From positions 24,671,021 to 24,735,020 of the forward strand of contig CM030718.1 in NCBI GenBank assembly GCA_017979445.1: a stretch of 64,000 bases of DNA, read 5' to 3'. The position numbers were made by a program, and so were the translations under genes. The notes beneath the pieces were generated by a model. That model saw only the letters and a program-made list of their open reading frames with translations. It did no database searches and was not told where the DNA came from. This DNA is from Akebia trifoliata. Lineage: Eukaryota > Streptophyta > Magnoliopsida > Ranunculales > Lardizabalaceae. Of the stretch, positions 12,740 through 23,873 are shown in pieces; the stretch's first letter is position 1, and each line of letters begins with the position of its first letter.

Positions 12740-13082
12740 ATGGGAATGCTAATGTCCAAGACCTCATGAGAACATTAGCATTCTTTAACATTTTTTTTCA
12801 ATGATACCCTTACCTATTTTGTCTTTTAGTGAAAAGACAAGAGCATCTTAGTCATTTCAAATAATAAATACTTGTCTCTCACATAATAAATGCTAAGAAC
12901 ATTTAATTTTTAGAATTAAATGTCTTATTATAATAAACGATTTGACAATCATGCAAACAAGTATTTATTGTGTAAAAGACCAACGCACCCCTATTTTTTC
13001 ACTAAAAGACTAAATAAATAAGAGTATTACTAGGAACAAAAGTGTTGAAAAATCCTAATGTCCCAATGAGGTATTGGATGTT
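12740..13082. mobile_element. Fold-back element between two relatives
   Basis: Left part ATGTCCAAGACCTCATGAGA is mirrored by a right part ending AATGAGGTATTGGATGTT. Inner arms GTCTTTTAGTG and CACTAAAAGAC (around 12820 and 13000) pair exactly. Non-coding. Confidence 0.55.
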
Positions 13083-13094
13083 ATACATATATAT

Positions 13095-13494
13095 GATAGT
13101 GTTTAGTAAACAATCTTAGGGGGACAACATTGGAAAACAAAATTTGTCCTATATGAATTAAAAGTTTTGGATTGGACTGATTTTTTGTAAAGATGATCTC
13201 TATGGCGAGGAGATCATCCTCACAAAAAAAATCAACACAATCTGAAATTTCTAACCCTATCAAAAGTGATTTACAAATTAACGATAAAAATCAATGGTCC
13301 ATAATTTTTCAACTTTGTAAATCACTTTTGCTAGGGTTAGAAGTTTCATATTGGGATGGTTTTTTGTGAGATTGATCTCCGCACCATAGAAATCTTCCCA
13401 CAAAAAATTAGTCCAATCTAAAAATTTTGAGCAACATAGAACAAATTTTGTCTCCCAATATTTTCCCCCTAAGATTGTTTGTTGAACACTTCCC
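13095..13494. mobile_element. hAT-like fold-back element, second copy
   Basis: Terminal inverted repeats GATAGTGTTTAGTAAACAAT and the complement of ATTGTTTGTTGAACACTTCC. The interior repeats the TTTTGGATTGGACTGATTTT block and its complement. It shares blocks with 12401-12732, such as AAATTTGTCCTATATGA. Confidence 0.65.
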
Positions 13495-13511
13495 TATATA
13501 TATTAAAACTG

Positions 13512-13749
13512 AGAAATCATGTTAGGGTTTTTTTTTTCCATAATTAGGTATCCTTGTAGACAACGAACCAAGATGATATCCGAGCTTTGCCTAGTCTATA
13601 AACCATGGTATTGTGCAAGGGTTAGTCTCGGGGCACGTACAACACCTACATATCACACGCACCAGGTAAATGAGGGTCTAGATACCAAACCAGTCTGCTG
13701 TCTACAGTGATACTCAATTATCAAAAAAAAAAAACCTAACATGATTTCT
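13512..13749. mobile_element. Palindromic pair of SINE tails
   Basis: The left half (13527-13640) is the 3' part of the SINE seen at 40661-40886, in minus orientation and starting with a T-run. The right half (about 13680-13734) is the SINE tail in plus orientation, ending in an A-run. The outer flanks AGAAATCATGTTAGG (13512-13526) and CCTAACATGATTTCT (13735-13749) are perfect inverted copies. The unit is therefore a palindrome made of SINE tail plus flanking target DNA, not a normal SINE with direct target duplications. Confidence 0.7.
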
Positions 13750-14059
13750 AGGTTTTTAATATACAAAAATAACGCAATCTTAATAATAATGGATACTTTG
13801 TTGTATCTAATATTGTATATCCTTTAGTAAGTTATTCAACAGGATATTCCAATTTCTTAAATTAATTATCACACACCAATTAAATATTAAAACACACCCT
13901 TCAAACATTACAAAGGTCTGGCTCAAATTATAATTTCAAAATTACGAAGCATTATAACATTACTCATTCAAACAACTTCAGTAGTTGTTTACATTTATGA
14001 TTAGGCTCATGTAAAATCCTAAACCCCCAAAATTGAAATCTATAAAAAAAAAAAAGAAG

Positions 14060-14170
14060 GGAGTTTCTATTGGCACCCCCAACTTTTATTTATTCTCGTT
14101 CATTGACTTATTTTCTTTATTTTTAATTGGGGTGTAATAAGTAAAAGTTAGGGTGCCAATAGCAATTCTC
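14060..14170. mobile_element. Fold-back MITE, family M2
   Basis: Left arm GAGTTTCTATTGGCACCCCC and right arm GGGTGCCAATAGCAATTCTC are inverted repeats of about 20 bases. Length about 110 bp. Confidence 0.75.
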
Positions 14171-14199
14171 GTTTATTTTTTAAATTTTTAATTTTTTTT

Positions 14200-14236
14200 G
14201 GGGGGGGGGGGGGGGGGGGGGCGGGGGAGGGGAGGG
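14200..14236. repeat. Poly(G)/G-rich tract
   Basis: A run of 22 G residues, then GCGGGGGAGGGGAGGGG. It directly follows a T-run. It could form G-quadruplexes on the plus strand, and its length is unlikely to be exact in an assembly. Confidence 0.85.
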
Positions 14237-14499
14237 GTTATAATATTTCAATGATTTTGGGTATCTTGTCTCCAACAATATTAGATGATATAATTATCAT
14301 TTTAAAGCTTATAAGATTGAAAATGAGGCTAATCCTCTCATATAGAAATAATTGGTTTGATGAAGGTTGAATTTGCAATTAAGTTGAAAAAGTATGGTTT
14401 GGAGAGAGTTATTTCAACTTCAATGGAGACTTTATAAATAGTACTTTGGTTTAGTATTCTTCCACTAGAACAAAGTCAACTACAAGGGGACAATCTCCA

Positions 14500-14810
14500 T
14501 TTAATTTTTGCCACGTGTGAGAGATAGGTGAGATAACGTGTTGGACGTAACCCTAACGTCCCTATGGATCACCAACCCACACACCGCCTGTTGACGAGAG
14601 CATGAAAGTAAATTAGGGCTGACGTGGAACAGATATGTGTCAGCATCGGCAACAAGCGATCTCTTTGTTAAATGACGATAATACCCACGACAATTTTAAA
14701 AGCAAGAAAGCTAGGGCATGGAGCCATGGACTAGCTTTGAATGGTCAAAGATTCTTTTCTTAGAAAGCACGTGCAGATTGCACGTGAGAAAATCTTATAT
14801 AAAAGAAAAG
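14500..14810 (+). promoter_or_regulatory. Promoter-like module with G-boxes, no gene downstream
   Basis: Contains GCCACGTGTG (about 14511), two closely spaced cores GCACGTGCAGATTGCACGTG (about 14767-14786) and then a TATA-like CTTATATAAAAG (about 14795). G-box (CACGTG) elements are known bZIP/bHLH sites. No open frame with recognisable homology follows; the next 180 bases run into a MITE. A diverged copy of part of the module lies at about 19985-20215. It may be an orphaned promoter of a lost gene. Confidence 0.4.
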
Positions 14811-14920
14811 AAATTGATTAAATTACGTCAACCTTGCTAACAAAGGAAAGGTATGTGGGACACCTGTTGGTCCTACCTGTGTGGGCCCACTCAATGGTGT
14901 ATATACGCACCAAAATCAAT

Positions 14921-15297
14921 AGAGCTTTTATTGACACACCAACTTTTACCAAGAGTAACCCAATAACTACACTAATTCTTTAGTGATTTCATATGGAATT
15001 TTTCTCATTTCGATGCACTATTCCTTTTAGTTCCCAAAACATATTTTTTTCAATGAATTTGTCATTTTTATAATCAACGAATAGAGATTGATGATATGGC
15101 AAAATCGATTGTATTTTATCAACGAATTCGTTAATTATAAAAATGATGAATTCACTGAAAAACATGTTTCAAGAATTAAAATGAACAGTGTATCAGTCTC
15201 GAAATTTCGTTGTATTGAGTACATGAAATGAAGATTCACCCTTTCTTATGAATCTAAGCGCTCGTAAAAAAAGTTGATGTGGCAATAGAATCTCTAA
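14921..15297. mobile_element. Fold-back element related to M1/M2
   Basis: The left end GAGCTTTTATTGACACACC and the right end AGTTGATGTGGCAATAGAAT are inverted. Inner arms around 15060 and 15125 (GAATTTGTCATTTTTATAAT versus ATTATAAAAATGATGAATTC) pair almost perfectly. Confidence 0.6.
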
Positions 15298-15980
15298 AAA
15301 ACAATTTGATTTGTAATTTGTAAAATTAACTATACTAATTCACATTTTTGAAAATAATAATAATAATATCCCAAAAAAAATGGATCTCAGATTTGTAAAA
15401 CATTATCTTTATAAAAGAAATGTTATAATAGGATGATATTTTGTTCTTTCATCAAGATGGAAGGATACATTTTGAGAGACTTTCTCAACGTCCTTAGGAA
15501 AGTGAAGGAAAGGATTTATAATGAAAAATACCACAATATTTTTCTATATTCTTTTCTTTGCTCACTACGATATGATATTTAAAATTTTGCCCTCGACAAT
15601 TTATCAAAATTACAGAACTATGTAAAGTCAAGAAAACATTTAATGTTGTTTAGTAACAAATAATGTCATGTGACTATGGGTAGAGTTAAGATTTTGCACA
15701 CATGGGGGCAATTAATAATAGATTTTTCTTTTTTGTGGGGGCAATTATGGTAGATCTTTTTTAGTTTATCATAAATCTGTCACTGTTATTTGTTGCAATA
15801 GCTCATACATTCTTGTAAATTTTGAAAATTCTAATGAGGCAACTGCCCCCACCACCTAAGACCGACCTACTGATTTTGAACATGTCGATCAATAAATATT
15901 TAGTGATGATACGGTCATCCTATATATGGGTTGAAATGTAATTTGAAAGAAGTTCATAAATAGGACTTCATGATAATAAA
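15298..15980. other. Gene-free stretch
   Basis: AT-rich sequence with a fragment of the 'GGGGGCAATT' repeat near 15690-15860, which recurs at 39236-39622 and 47401-47634. No exon recognised. Confidence 0.45.
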
Positions 15981-16087
15981 AGAGAGATGTTATTGTCACA
16001 CCAGCTTTTATTGATGCCACACCAATTCTTATGTAAATTAATTGGTGTGAAGTTAGTAAAAGTTGAAGTGACAATAGTAACCCTCTT
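15981..16087. mobile_element. Fold-back MITE, family M1
   Basis: Left arm AGAGAGATGTTATTGTCACA and right arm GTGACAATAGTAACCCTCTT are inverted repeats. Same family as 2826-2938. Confidence 0.75.
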
Positions 16088-17654
16088 AAAAACAAAGCTC
16101 AAATACAATGGGTATGAGTACTCCATCATGGGGTAGAAGCATTAATGAGTGTGCCAAAAGTCATAAGGTCACCATGTAACCAACACATGGGACAAGAATT
16201 AGGTGGTGGGCCTACCTTAGACGGGCCTAGACAAAGTCTAGGCAGGCCTAATACGGAAAAAAAAATTCTGAATTTCTATATGTACTAATGGGCTAAAAAA
16301 ATAATATAATAAGTTAATATAATTAACATGTAAACAAAATAAAAACATCCTCTCAAATTTCTTTTAATTTTAGATATGCCCCTCCAAGTTTGGATGGATA
16401 TTTGAGTACACCTTATATATGTTCTAAAATTAATTAAATACTCCTTAGACCACAATTTTAACAAAAGTTTACTATTTTAACAACACCTTTTGAAACTCCA
16501 ACTGAAGTGACAAAATTTAATTTACCCATACCAAAGATTTCATGATTATATTATTAAAAATATTTTACAAATAAAAATAGCATAATATTATAATATTTCA
16601 TAAATAAAATTGATATAATCATTGTTATTATAGGGGTATATTTTTTTTATTTTTAAATGTAATCTACGAACTAGGCACGCCCCCAATTAAGGATTTGTAG
16701 TTGAATTCGAAAGTAAAGAATTGACCTTCGAAAATAACCTCAATCTCGAACAAAAGCTATCGTATCTTTAGAATAGCCAACACAAGGAACCAAAACTTCC
16801 GTCTTCACATCCCATATTAATGCTTTGTACCCTTCAAGGTCTTTTTCTTTTTGCTTGTCGTAGTTGTCCCCACCCTTGGAGTGAGATAATCCCACAGTCA
16901 CACGCATTAACCCTTTTGGAAGTCCCACTTGCTACTGATTGAGTCGAGGGTCAACCAAACTCTAGAGGGTGGCCCCATGGAATTCATTATTTTGTCGGGT
17001 TTTGAACACTTGATGTACCCTTCCCAAGGAGCTTATCAAGGCTTAGGTTGCCACTAGGACAATCCCCTTGGGGTTTCGTACCCTCTTAGGTCACCATGGG
17101 CATACCTATCGGTATTTAGCAACGAAAACCCGTCACTGAGATCTATGAACAAATTCTGCACAGATATCCATGAGTTTAAAAAGCCTTATAAGTGGGTCGA
17201 ATCTAGAATCTTAGTTCATCGATCAAGAATTTTGTTCGCAGGTCCTCAACAATTCTATTAACCATACATTGGGCCGATTAGACACTCTTAAACCTTTTTC
17301 AACATCATTATTTCCATTTGTGATAGATGAAATTGAAAAAAAAAATGTCACAAACTTCACATTATCAATAATAGAAAAACTTTTGAGTGTTGTCCTCAAG
17401 TCATTTTATTTCCTCTTCCCACCCTTGAATCTACTTTGAAATGATGACATATGGCCCCTTGAGATGCAAAATTAGGCAAATCCACAATTCTTGACAAAAG
17501 TAATCCTAAGATGAGATAATCCACATACCCAATCTAATTAATAAGACGAAGAGCTCAATTTTTTTTTTAAGCAAACGAGACCATAAATTGAGTTCGATAT
17601 GTTACAAAAATTGACACTTTTATAGGGTAGGGGAATATTAGAGATATAAAAATG
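16088..17654. other. Gene-free stretch
   Basis: Contains AT-rich sequence and, near 16940-17100, a block with GGGTGGCCCC resembling eroded SINE. A minus-strand open frame at 16740-16928 has no domain I can name and is not claimed as a gene. Confidence 0.4.
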
Positions 17655-19414
17655 ACTGTAAAAAGGGGAGTTTGAAAGCGTCCTCGATCCGCGGGGTGCG
17701 CGGATCCGCTTTTGACCCTTGAGGTTTGGGAGTCGCCACCTAGTTATTACGGTCTAGGAACCGGATACTGACTCAAAACAGATAAAGAACTAATTTACTG
17801 ATGAAAAAAAAACTGAATTCGGGGATCATATTACGGGATTGAAAGGTGTTAGGCACCAACCCCGCCCGGCCGAAGCCGGTCTCTACTAATTCCCAAATAT
17901 ATTACATTGCTAAAAGACCTATATAATAGAAAAAAAAAATTATACCTTTCCGATAGCAAAGACCTTGTTCCCTCAGATCTGACAAAAACTGCTCCTTGTA
18001 CCGTACTCCTTACTTCGTTCTGTCTCCGGATTTGATTTCTGATCTCCGAGGCAATGTATCTTTTTTTTTTATTATCTGGATTCTTCGAATTTGTTATGGA
18101 TTTTGGTGTGTTTTTGAAGGGTTTTTAGGTGTCTTTTAGGCTAAAATCGAAGGAGGGATGTTAGGTAAGCAGTTGGGGCTCCAAAACTAAGGTTTATGGG
18201 AGGTTAGGGGGGCTTTTAGACCTACTTCTCTTAGGGTTTATAATTTGATACGAAAATAGGGTGTGAGGACCTCTATTTATAGATTTTTTTAGGGGTTAAT
18301 TTAGATAGAGTTAGTGTTTAATTAGAGTTCTTTTAATTAGAGTTGTGTTTTAGTTAGAATTGTTTTAGGTAGAGTTGTGTTTTAATTAGAATTGTTTTAG
18401 GTGGAGTTGTCTTTTAGTTAGAACTCTATTAGATAGAGCTATTATTTAATTAGAACTCTATTATGATTTTGACTTTTGGTCTTATTTGATTGACTTTTAA
18501 TGTTTTGACTTTAGTCTTAATTGATTGACTTTTAATATCTTGACTTTAGTCTTACTTAATTGACTTTAATTTTGACTTTAGTCTTACTAGATTGACTTTA
18601 ATACCTTGACTTTAGTCTTGTTTGATTGACTTTAAATTTTTGGAGAACCCCTTCTATTATATCTTTAATTCTTTGGACCCCCAAATAGAGGGGTCCTTAA
18701 AGAAATATCTCACGAACCCTCAACAATTTTTCATGAGAGTCCGATTGATCGATTTTTTTTGTTCAAAATTTTAAATTAATTTCATTAATATTTCACTTTA
18801 ATTATTTAATATTTTATTTATTAATTTTAAAAATTTTAATTATGAAAATTGTGAAATTACCGTTTTGCCCCCGGAGAGGACTTTTCACGTTTTAAGTCGA
18901 TTTTTAATATTTTAGGATGTTTTAGAATCGATTTTTCGTAAGGAATTCAATGGAAATATTAATTTTTTTCATTTATGAAGTTTTTATATGAAATGATTGT
19001 GAACTTTATGAGGGGCATTTTTGTAATTTTGTCGAATTCTGTGAAAATTGGCGAAATGATTTATTTGGTTTCGATTTGTTATTTTATGTGTTTGAATGGG
19101 TTTTTCTAAGCGTAATGTAGGTTCTAGGGATATTTTAAGGTTAGGGGTATTTTGGTAATTTGATAATTTTTTAGTCATTTTTATCGTGAAGCTTCTTTTT
19201 GTCTGAAAAATGATGATTTCTAAACTTCTGGGGTTGTATTTTCCTAGCGTAGCGTGGTTTCTACAATTTTATCAGTTCGAGATACCTCATCCGGATTTCT
19301 GAAACATTTCTAGTAACAAAATAAAGCAATGGAATAAACATCCATCATTGAGAACCGTTACGATCGGGTTGACGAGTTGATTAATCAGGCGGATGCAAAA
19401 ATGGGGTGTCTACA
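17655..19414 (+). mobile_element. LTR-like repeat, copy A (no coding region)
   Basis: Begins TGTAAAAAGGGG, carries GGAGTCGCCACCTAG-type leader sequence near 17730 and ends GGGGTGTCTACA, so it has the TG...CA ends of an LTR. A GC-rich block with CCGCCCGGCCGAAG is near 17862. The last 350 bases align well with 36530-36888 (copy B), for example TTGTCTGAAAAATGATGATT versus TTGTCTAAAAAATGATGATT. No gag/pol frame is seen, so a solo LTR or non-autonomous element is likely. Flanking target duplications were not found. Confidence 0.55.
18468..18634 (+). repeat. W-box-like TTGACT array inside LTR-like copy A
   Basis: Ten TTGACT words occur in about 170 bases, all on the same strand, in an alternating pattern ATTGACTTTAAT / CTTGACTTTAGTCTT. 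TTGAC(C/T) is the known WRKY-binding W-box. Just upstream (18300-18460) another short tandem pattern (AATTAGAGTT / TTTTAGGTAGAG) occurs. Binding is inference only. Confidence 0.6.
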
Positions 19415-19984
19415 GAGTTCGATTAAAGAAAAAACAATTCCAAATCAATTAAAATGATTATTTCTTATTTTTACAAAAATATTAATAATTAAATAAATTG
19501 GTCAAGTTTTTTATTTGACTCTGTATATTTTTAGATAAAATACTTCGTAAAGTTATTAAAATGATATTTCAAATATATAATTTTTTAAAAATCTTCAAAA
19601 GATCCTTTATAGATTAATATTTTATTAAGTGAGATTTAAATTGTTCATATTCTTTACTAGGGGATCATTCGGTATATATTCTCAAGGAAAAGTCATTCAA
19701 AGTCATTCTCCCAAAAAAGAAATCGAGAATTTTTAGCTAGTGATTGAAGATGGCTGCACTTAGTCATTGTTTATAAGACTTTCTTAGATGACCGAGGTCA
19801 AGTGTATAGCATCAATTTGACAAGACAGGGGTATCTCAAGTATTTAACAAAACTTGGAAGGGTACTTCTAAATCAATTTAAAGTGAATAAAAAAAAAAAA
19901 AAAGATTATTTTCTTTTTAAGAGTATTCAAGTCAATTGGAGGGGTTGTGTTGAAGTCAAGGGTATTTTCGACATTAAAAGAGAG
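19415..19984. other. Gene-free AT-rich stretch
   Basis: Nothing recognisable beyond A/T-rich sequence and an A-run near 19888. Confidence 0.45.
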
Positions 19985-20215
19985 TTCTCACGTCATCTTA
20001 GAAGCATCCACTTACATCGTAACGTCATGAGCGCGTGAAGAGATAATAAGTAATGACGTGGCATTTACAGTTCCTCACAAACTCTGCACATATACTTGTC
20101 AAATGACGATAATGCCCACGACAATTTCGAAAGCTCGAAAGCAATGTGTTTGCAGTACTTTTGACTTTGGACAGACAAAAGTTTGCACGTGAGAAAAATT
20201 TACAAAAAGAATTCA
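19985..20215 (+). promoter_or_regulatory. Diverged copy of the 14.5-14.8 kb module
   Basis: Shares AAATGACGATAATGCCCACG with AAATGACGATAATACCCACG at about 14670, then CAATTT..AAAGC and TTGCACGTGAGAAAA with the earlier module. ACGT cores include TGACGTGGCA near 20054. The TATA-like motif is not conserved. It marks a duplication of non-coding, ACGT-rich DNA about 5.4 kb apart; a regulatory role is inference. Confidence 0.4.
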
Positions 20216-20347
20216 ACTTTAATAAAGAGAGAACTTCTATTGCCACACCATATTTTACTTATAGCATTCAAAAATGTTAAGCTAGCCCATTAGGGTGTCT
20301 GGTAGTTGAATCAAAATTGATATAATTCTCAGACACGAGATGAGAAT

Positions 20348-20576
20348 CATGGTTTTTAAACTCGTTCGAGACCGAGATGTATCATTCGAGTTAACTCGAT
20401 ATTAGATCTGAATGAGACCAACTCACAAAGTCATTTTTTTGATCGAGTTTTATGTCTCACATTATATTTTTTGAGTTATCTCACGAGACGTTTCAAAAGT
20501 ATCGGAAAACTCGTCCGAGACGACTCGGTATCGGAACTAAACGAGACGAGACGCGATATCGAGTTTAAAAACCATG
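20348..20576. mobile_element. hAT-type MITE with 8-bp TSD and known empty site
   Basis: The 229-bp element starts CATGGTTTTTAAACTCG and ends CGAGTTTAAAAACCATG, a perfect 17-base inverted repeat. It is flanked by ATGAGAAT at 20340-20347 and 20577-20584. The duplicate segment has the uninterrupted site GAGATGAGAATTAAGTC at about 33011-33027, so this insertion came after the segmental duplication. The interior is rich in CGAGAC/GTCTCG words and non-coding. Confidence 0.92.
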
Positions 20577-21049
20577 ATGAGAATTAAGTCAAGCGTAGGA
20601 CTATCAATGGGGGAAAAACTTTGAAGCGAGCAGTCCACTTCAAAATTTTGAAGGAACCCTCTCTATTGGATTACACGTGATATTTTAAAGGAGGTATTTT
20701 AAATTTTGATTGAAATGTAGGGACGAGAAATAAATTTAAAATACCACGTGTCATGCAACGAGGAGGCACATTATGAAGCGGATTGCGTGCTTCAAAGTTG
20801 GACTTGTCAATGGGTGGGCTTGAACAATGTTTAGTTGAACTCAAATTTAGTCAAAAGAAAGCAGGTTGTTCCTTCGACCAATTCTATACCCCTATTGGGA
20901 CTAAGTCGATTATCCAAAATCCAACCCTAACCTTAACAGACCCTCGGATCGAGCTAAATTCATTTTTTTTTTGCTAAAATCATTTGAAGTTGTTTTTTTA
21001 TTTTAAAATATATTTAATCATTTTAAGAATGAAATCATAAATCTAATTA

Positions 21050-21454
21050 GGGTAAATTACACTTTGACCCCCTATAATTTGACATAATTCCATTTGACCC
21101 CCTAATATTTTGATAATTATACTTACCTCCCTTATAGTTGTTTAAGGGGTTCATTTACTCCTCTTCCATCAAATTTCCATCAATTAACTGTTAAGTTCCT
21201 TTATAAAGACCATTTTGCTCTTTTTAAAATGTTATTCTTTTTAATAAATAAAAATATTTCTGTGAAAAAATGGGTTCAATTTTAATTTTTATTTTAAAAG
21301 TTAAATTTTTTTAATAAAAATAATATAAAATAAGATGGTAAAATAATAAAATAACATCTGAATTTTAACCCTATTAGTGAAAGGAGAGGTAAATGCAATT
21401 ATCAAAACATTAGGGGTAAAAATGAAATTATGCCAAATTACAGGTGGTCAAAGG
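21050..21454. mobile_element. TA-target MITE, family M6 'GGGTAAATTACACTTTGACC'
   Basis: The left end after a TA dinucleotide is GGGTAAATTACACTTTGACC; the right arm contains GGTAAATGCAATTATCAAAA but the extreme right end is lost. Inner arms (ACCTCCC...TAACTGTTAAG) fold back. Other copies: 24541-24976 (intact) and 33243-33672. Confidence 0.75.
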
Positions 21455-21584
21455 GAGCCCAACCCTAACTTTTATTTATTCAACAAGGCCAGGTCGAGTC
21501 ATAGGGCTAGCAAGCCCAATTGATTATGAGGGTAAAATAGATAAAATTTGTATATTAATTTTCAAATAATCTCCTAATTCAAAA

Positions 21585-21764
21585 GAGTCGTGATTTTCTG
21601 ACTCGAAAATTTTCACTCCGTCTATATGCGGCTGATGTGGCAAGAGCACATAACCATAGATCTTTTTCTTTGAGATACAGAAGGAAAAGATCAACAATTC
21701 TGTGCCCTTGCACATCGGCAGAGTACAGATCGAGTGAAAATTTTTGAGTCAAAAAATCTTTAGC
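21585..21764. mobile_element. Fold-back MITE, family M4
   Basis: Arms TTTTCTGACTCGAAAATTTT and AAAATTTTTGAGTCAAAAAA are inverted. The inner hairpin pairs GGCAAGAGCACATAACC and the complement in GTGCCCTTGCACATC. Copies are at 33876-34052, 34131-34302 and 51560-51731. Confidence 0.75.
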
Positions 21765-22764
21765 ATATTAAAAAAATACTTGGATTTATTGCAAAATACC
21801 GATAGATGTCATATTCAAGATGCTAACACATGTTTGATCTGAGTTTTTAATTAAATCAACCCAATTAGTGGACCGTTGCCGTCCGTGCATATTTTCTTTT
21901 CTGAACATAAATAAAGTTATTGTAGAAAAAAACAATATCCATATATTGTATGTATTATAACAATTTGTTCGACTGAATTGAACTAAGGCCCGACAAATAT
22001 TTGACTTGATTCTCATTTCAATTTTTAAAACATTCAAATTGATGTATCTTTCAAATAATCAAGAAATATAGTGAATCAAAAATAAAAAAAATTCACCTAC
22101 TTGAAAGAATGGTGGAAGTTGAATTTACCTTAAATTGAGTAAGAAAATTATTTTCCTTAAAAGATCATTTTCTAAACTAAAGAGATTTTCTTTACGACAT
22201 GGAAAAATATTTTCCTATCTCTACGAAGATGATTTTCCTCCTAGTATTATTCTCTCAAAATCATAGTCACAAAATTCTCCGAATTTTTTGTAAAATTCTC
22301 TGAGTTAGGGATTAGCCAATTAATTCGGCAAATTGATGAATCAATCAACAATCCTTCAATTAATCATGGAATATGGAAATATTTTTATCCTTCATCCCCA
22401 AAATTTTAGATTTTCCAACATTCAAACATTAAAAAAGTTAGGATTGAGAGAGAGAGGTTGGTGATGGTAAGAAATCCAATAAAATATTTTGTATAATCTT
22501 TGAAATTTTGTTAATTTTTTTCGAATTAACCGAATTGAACCCTCACCAAATAATTACCAAATCCGAACTGTATCACTATGCTTACAATCACCCCCTTCCA
22601 CAAATGAACCTTTTGAAATTTTTTGAAGTGTAATATTCAAACACAGGAATTTATTTTATCAAGAACTTTTTTTACCTCTTGAGAACAATTTCTTGCAATC
22701 GTACAAATAGTAACAATCAGAAAAGTTTAATAATTTTCTAACTCAACTCTGATAGACTAATTCA

Positions 22765-23120
22765 AAAACTCACAGACGTGACATGTGCAAGAACTACAGA
22801 TTTTTTTCCTTGAGATACACAATTGTACATTCCCATAAAATGTGCAGTTTCCTAATCCTCAAGTACGCAAAGTCGAATATTTTCAAAGAAGACAAGATCA
22901 TCATTATTTGGCCATATGGACCGTCATTTTGCTCCAAATAACACCTCGACTTTTTAGCTTTCTTAGGAATAAATACTCGTGACCTTGCATGTACATAGAA
23001 TCGTAAATTTTTTCCCTCATAAAATAACTGCACATATTTATGGGGATGTGCAGTTGTGTATCCCAAGGAAAATTATGGTTCTATGAACATGCAACGTTAG
23101 TATGTCCGAGGGGGAGTCAG
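22765..23120. mobile_element. Fold-back element, M5-like
   Basis: Left inner arm TTGAGATACACAATTGTACA and right inner arm ATGTGCAGTTGTGTATCCCA pair, enclosed by GACATGTGCAAGAAC on the left and the complement in TTCTATGAACATGCAACG on the right. Confidence 0.55.
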
Positions 23121-23399
23121 TTTACTATTATTTAAAAAAAAAAAAAAATTCTTTAGTAGGAAATTCAATTTTCAAAGTGTATTTAATGCACCTAAACTTA
23201 TGCCCTCAGGGCACATGTCAACAACACCCATGATTTCTTTAAGGATCTTGTTAGGGCACACAACTTGTTTTGTTATCTAACATGTCAAAAAAAAAAATAT
23301 CCTACCAAAAAATCCCTTAAATTCTTATTTCAAAGGTGTTTTGAATACATCTCAACATGTGCCTTTAGGACAGACTTTAACAAACCCCATTTTTATTAA

Positions 23400-23576
23400 G
23401 AATAATGATTTTCTGATGTCCCCGTCTTACATACACCCCTATCATAGAATCGTAGATCATTTGCCTCGGGATATGTAGAATCATAAATCTTTTTCTTGTG
23501 CATCCCGAGGTAAATGATTTACGGTTCTGTGATGAGGCCTATGTCAGAGGGGGGACATCAGATTATCAAGACACTT
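23400..23576. mobile_element. Fold-back MITE, family M5
   Basis: Outer arms GATTTTCTGATGTCCCC and GGGGACATCAGATTATC are perfect or near-perfect inverted repeats. Inner arms GTAGATCATTTGCCTCGGGA and TCCCGAGGTAAATGATTTAC also pair. It is about 300 bp beyond the peroxidase stop codon and is conserved in the duplicate at 35137-35312. Confidence 0.8.
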
Positions 23577-23581
23577 TTATT

Positions 23582-23705
23582 AAGAGAGTTACTATTGCAC
23601 ACCAACTTTTACTAACCCCACACCAACTATGTGCAATTCTTAGGTTATTTATGTAGGAATTGGTGTGGCCTTAGTAAAAGTTGGTGTGGTAATATCAACC
23701 CTCTT
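23582..23705. mobile_element. Fold-back MITE, family M1
   Basis: Left arm AGAGAGTTACTATTGCACAC and right arm GTGTGGTAATATCAACCCTC are inverted repeats. It lies about 170 bp beyond the peroxidase stop codon and could be in its 3' transcript. The duplicate at 35320-35443 has the same element at the same place. Confidence 0.75.
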
Positions 23706-23873
23706 TATTTATATAAAAATGTTGGTGGGGCCAATATAGGCAAATCTAAACTAAAGGAAAGACATAAAAACATGAGTATCACTTGGATTATAAAATATTA
23801 CAAGAAGCTTAAGATTATAAGCCAAGCTTTTAATTTTATTGAGACAAAAGTACAATGCGCGAAAATTTACAAA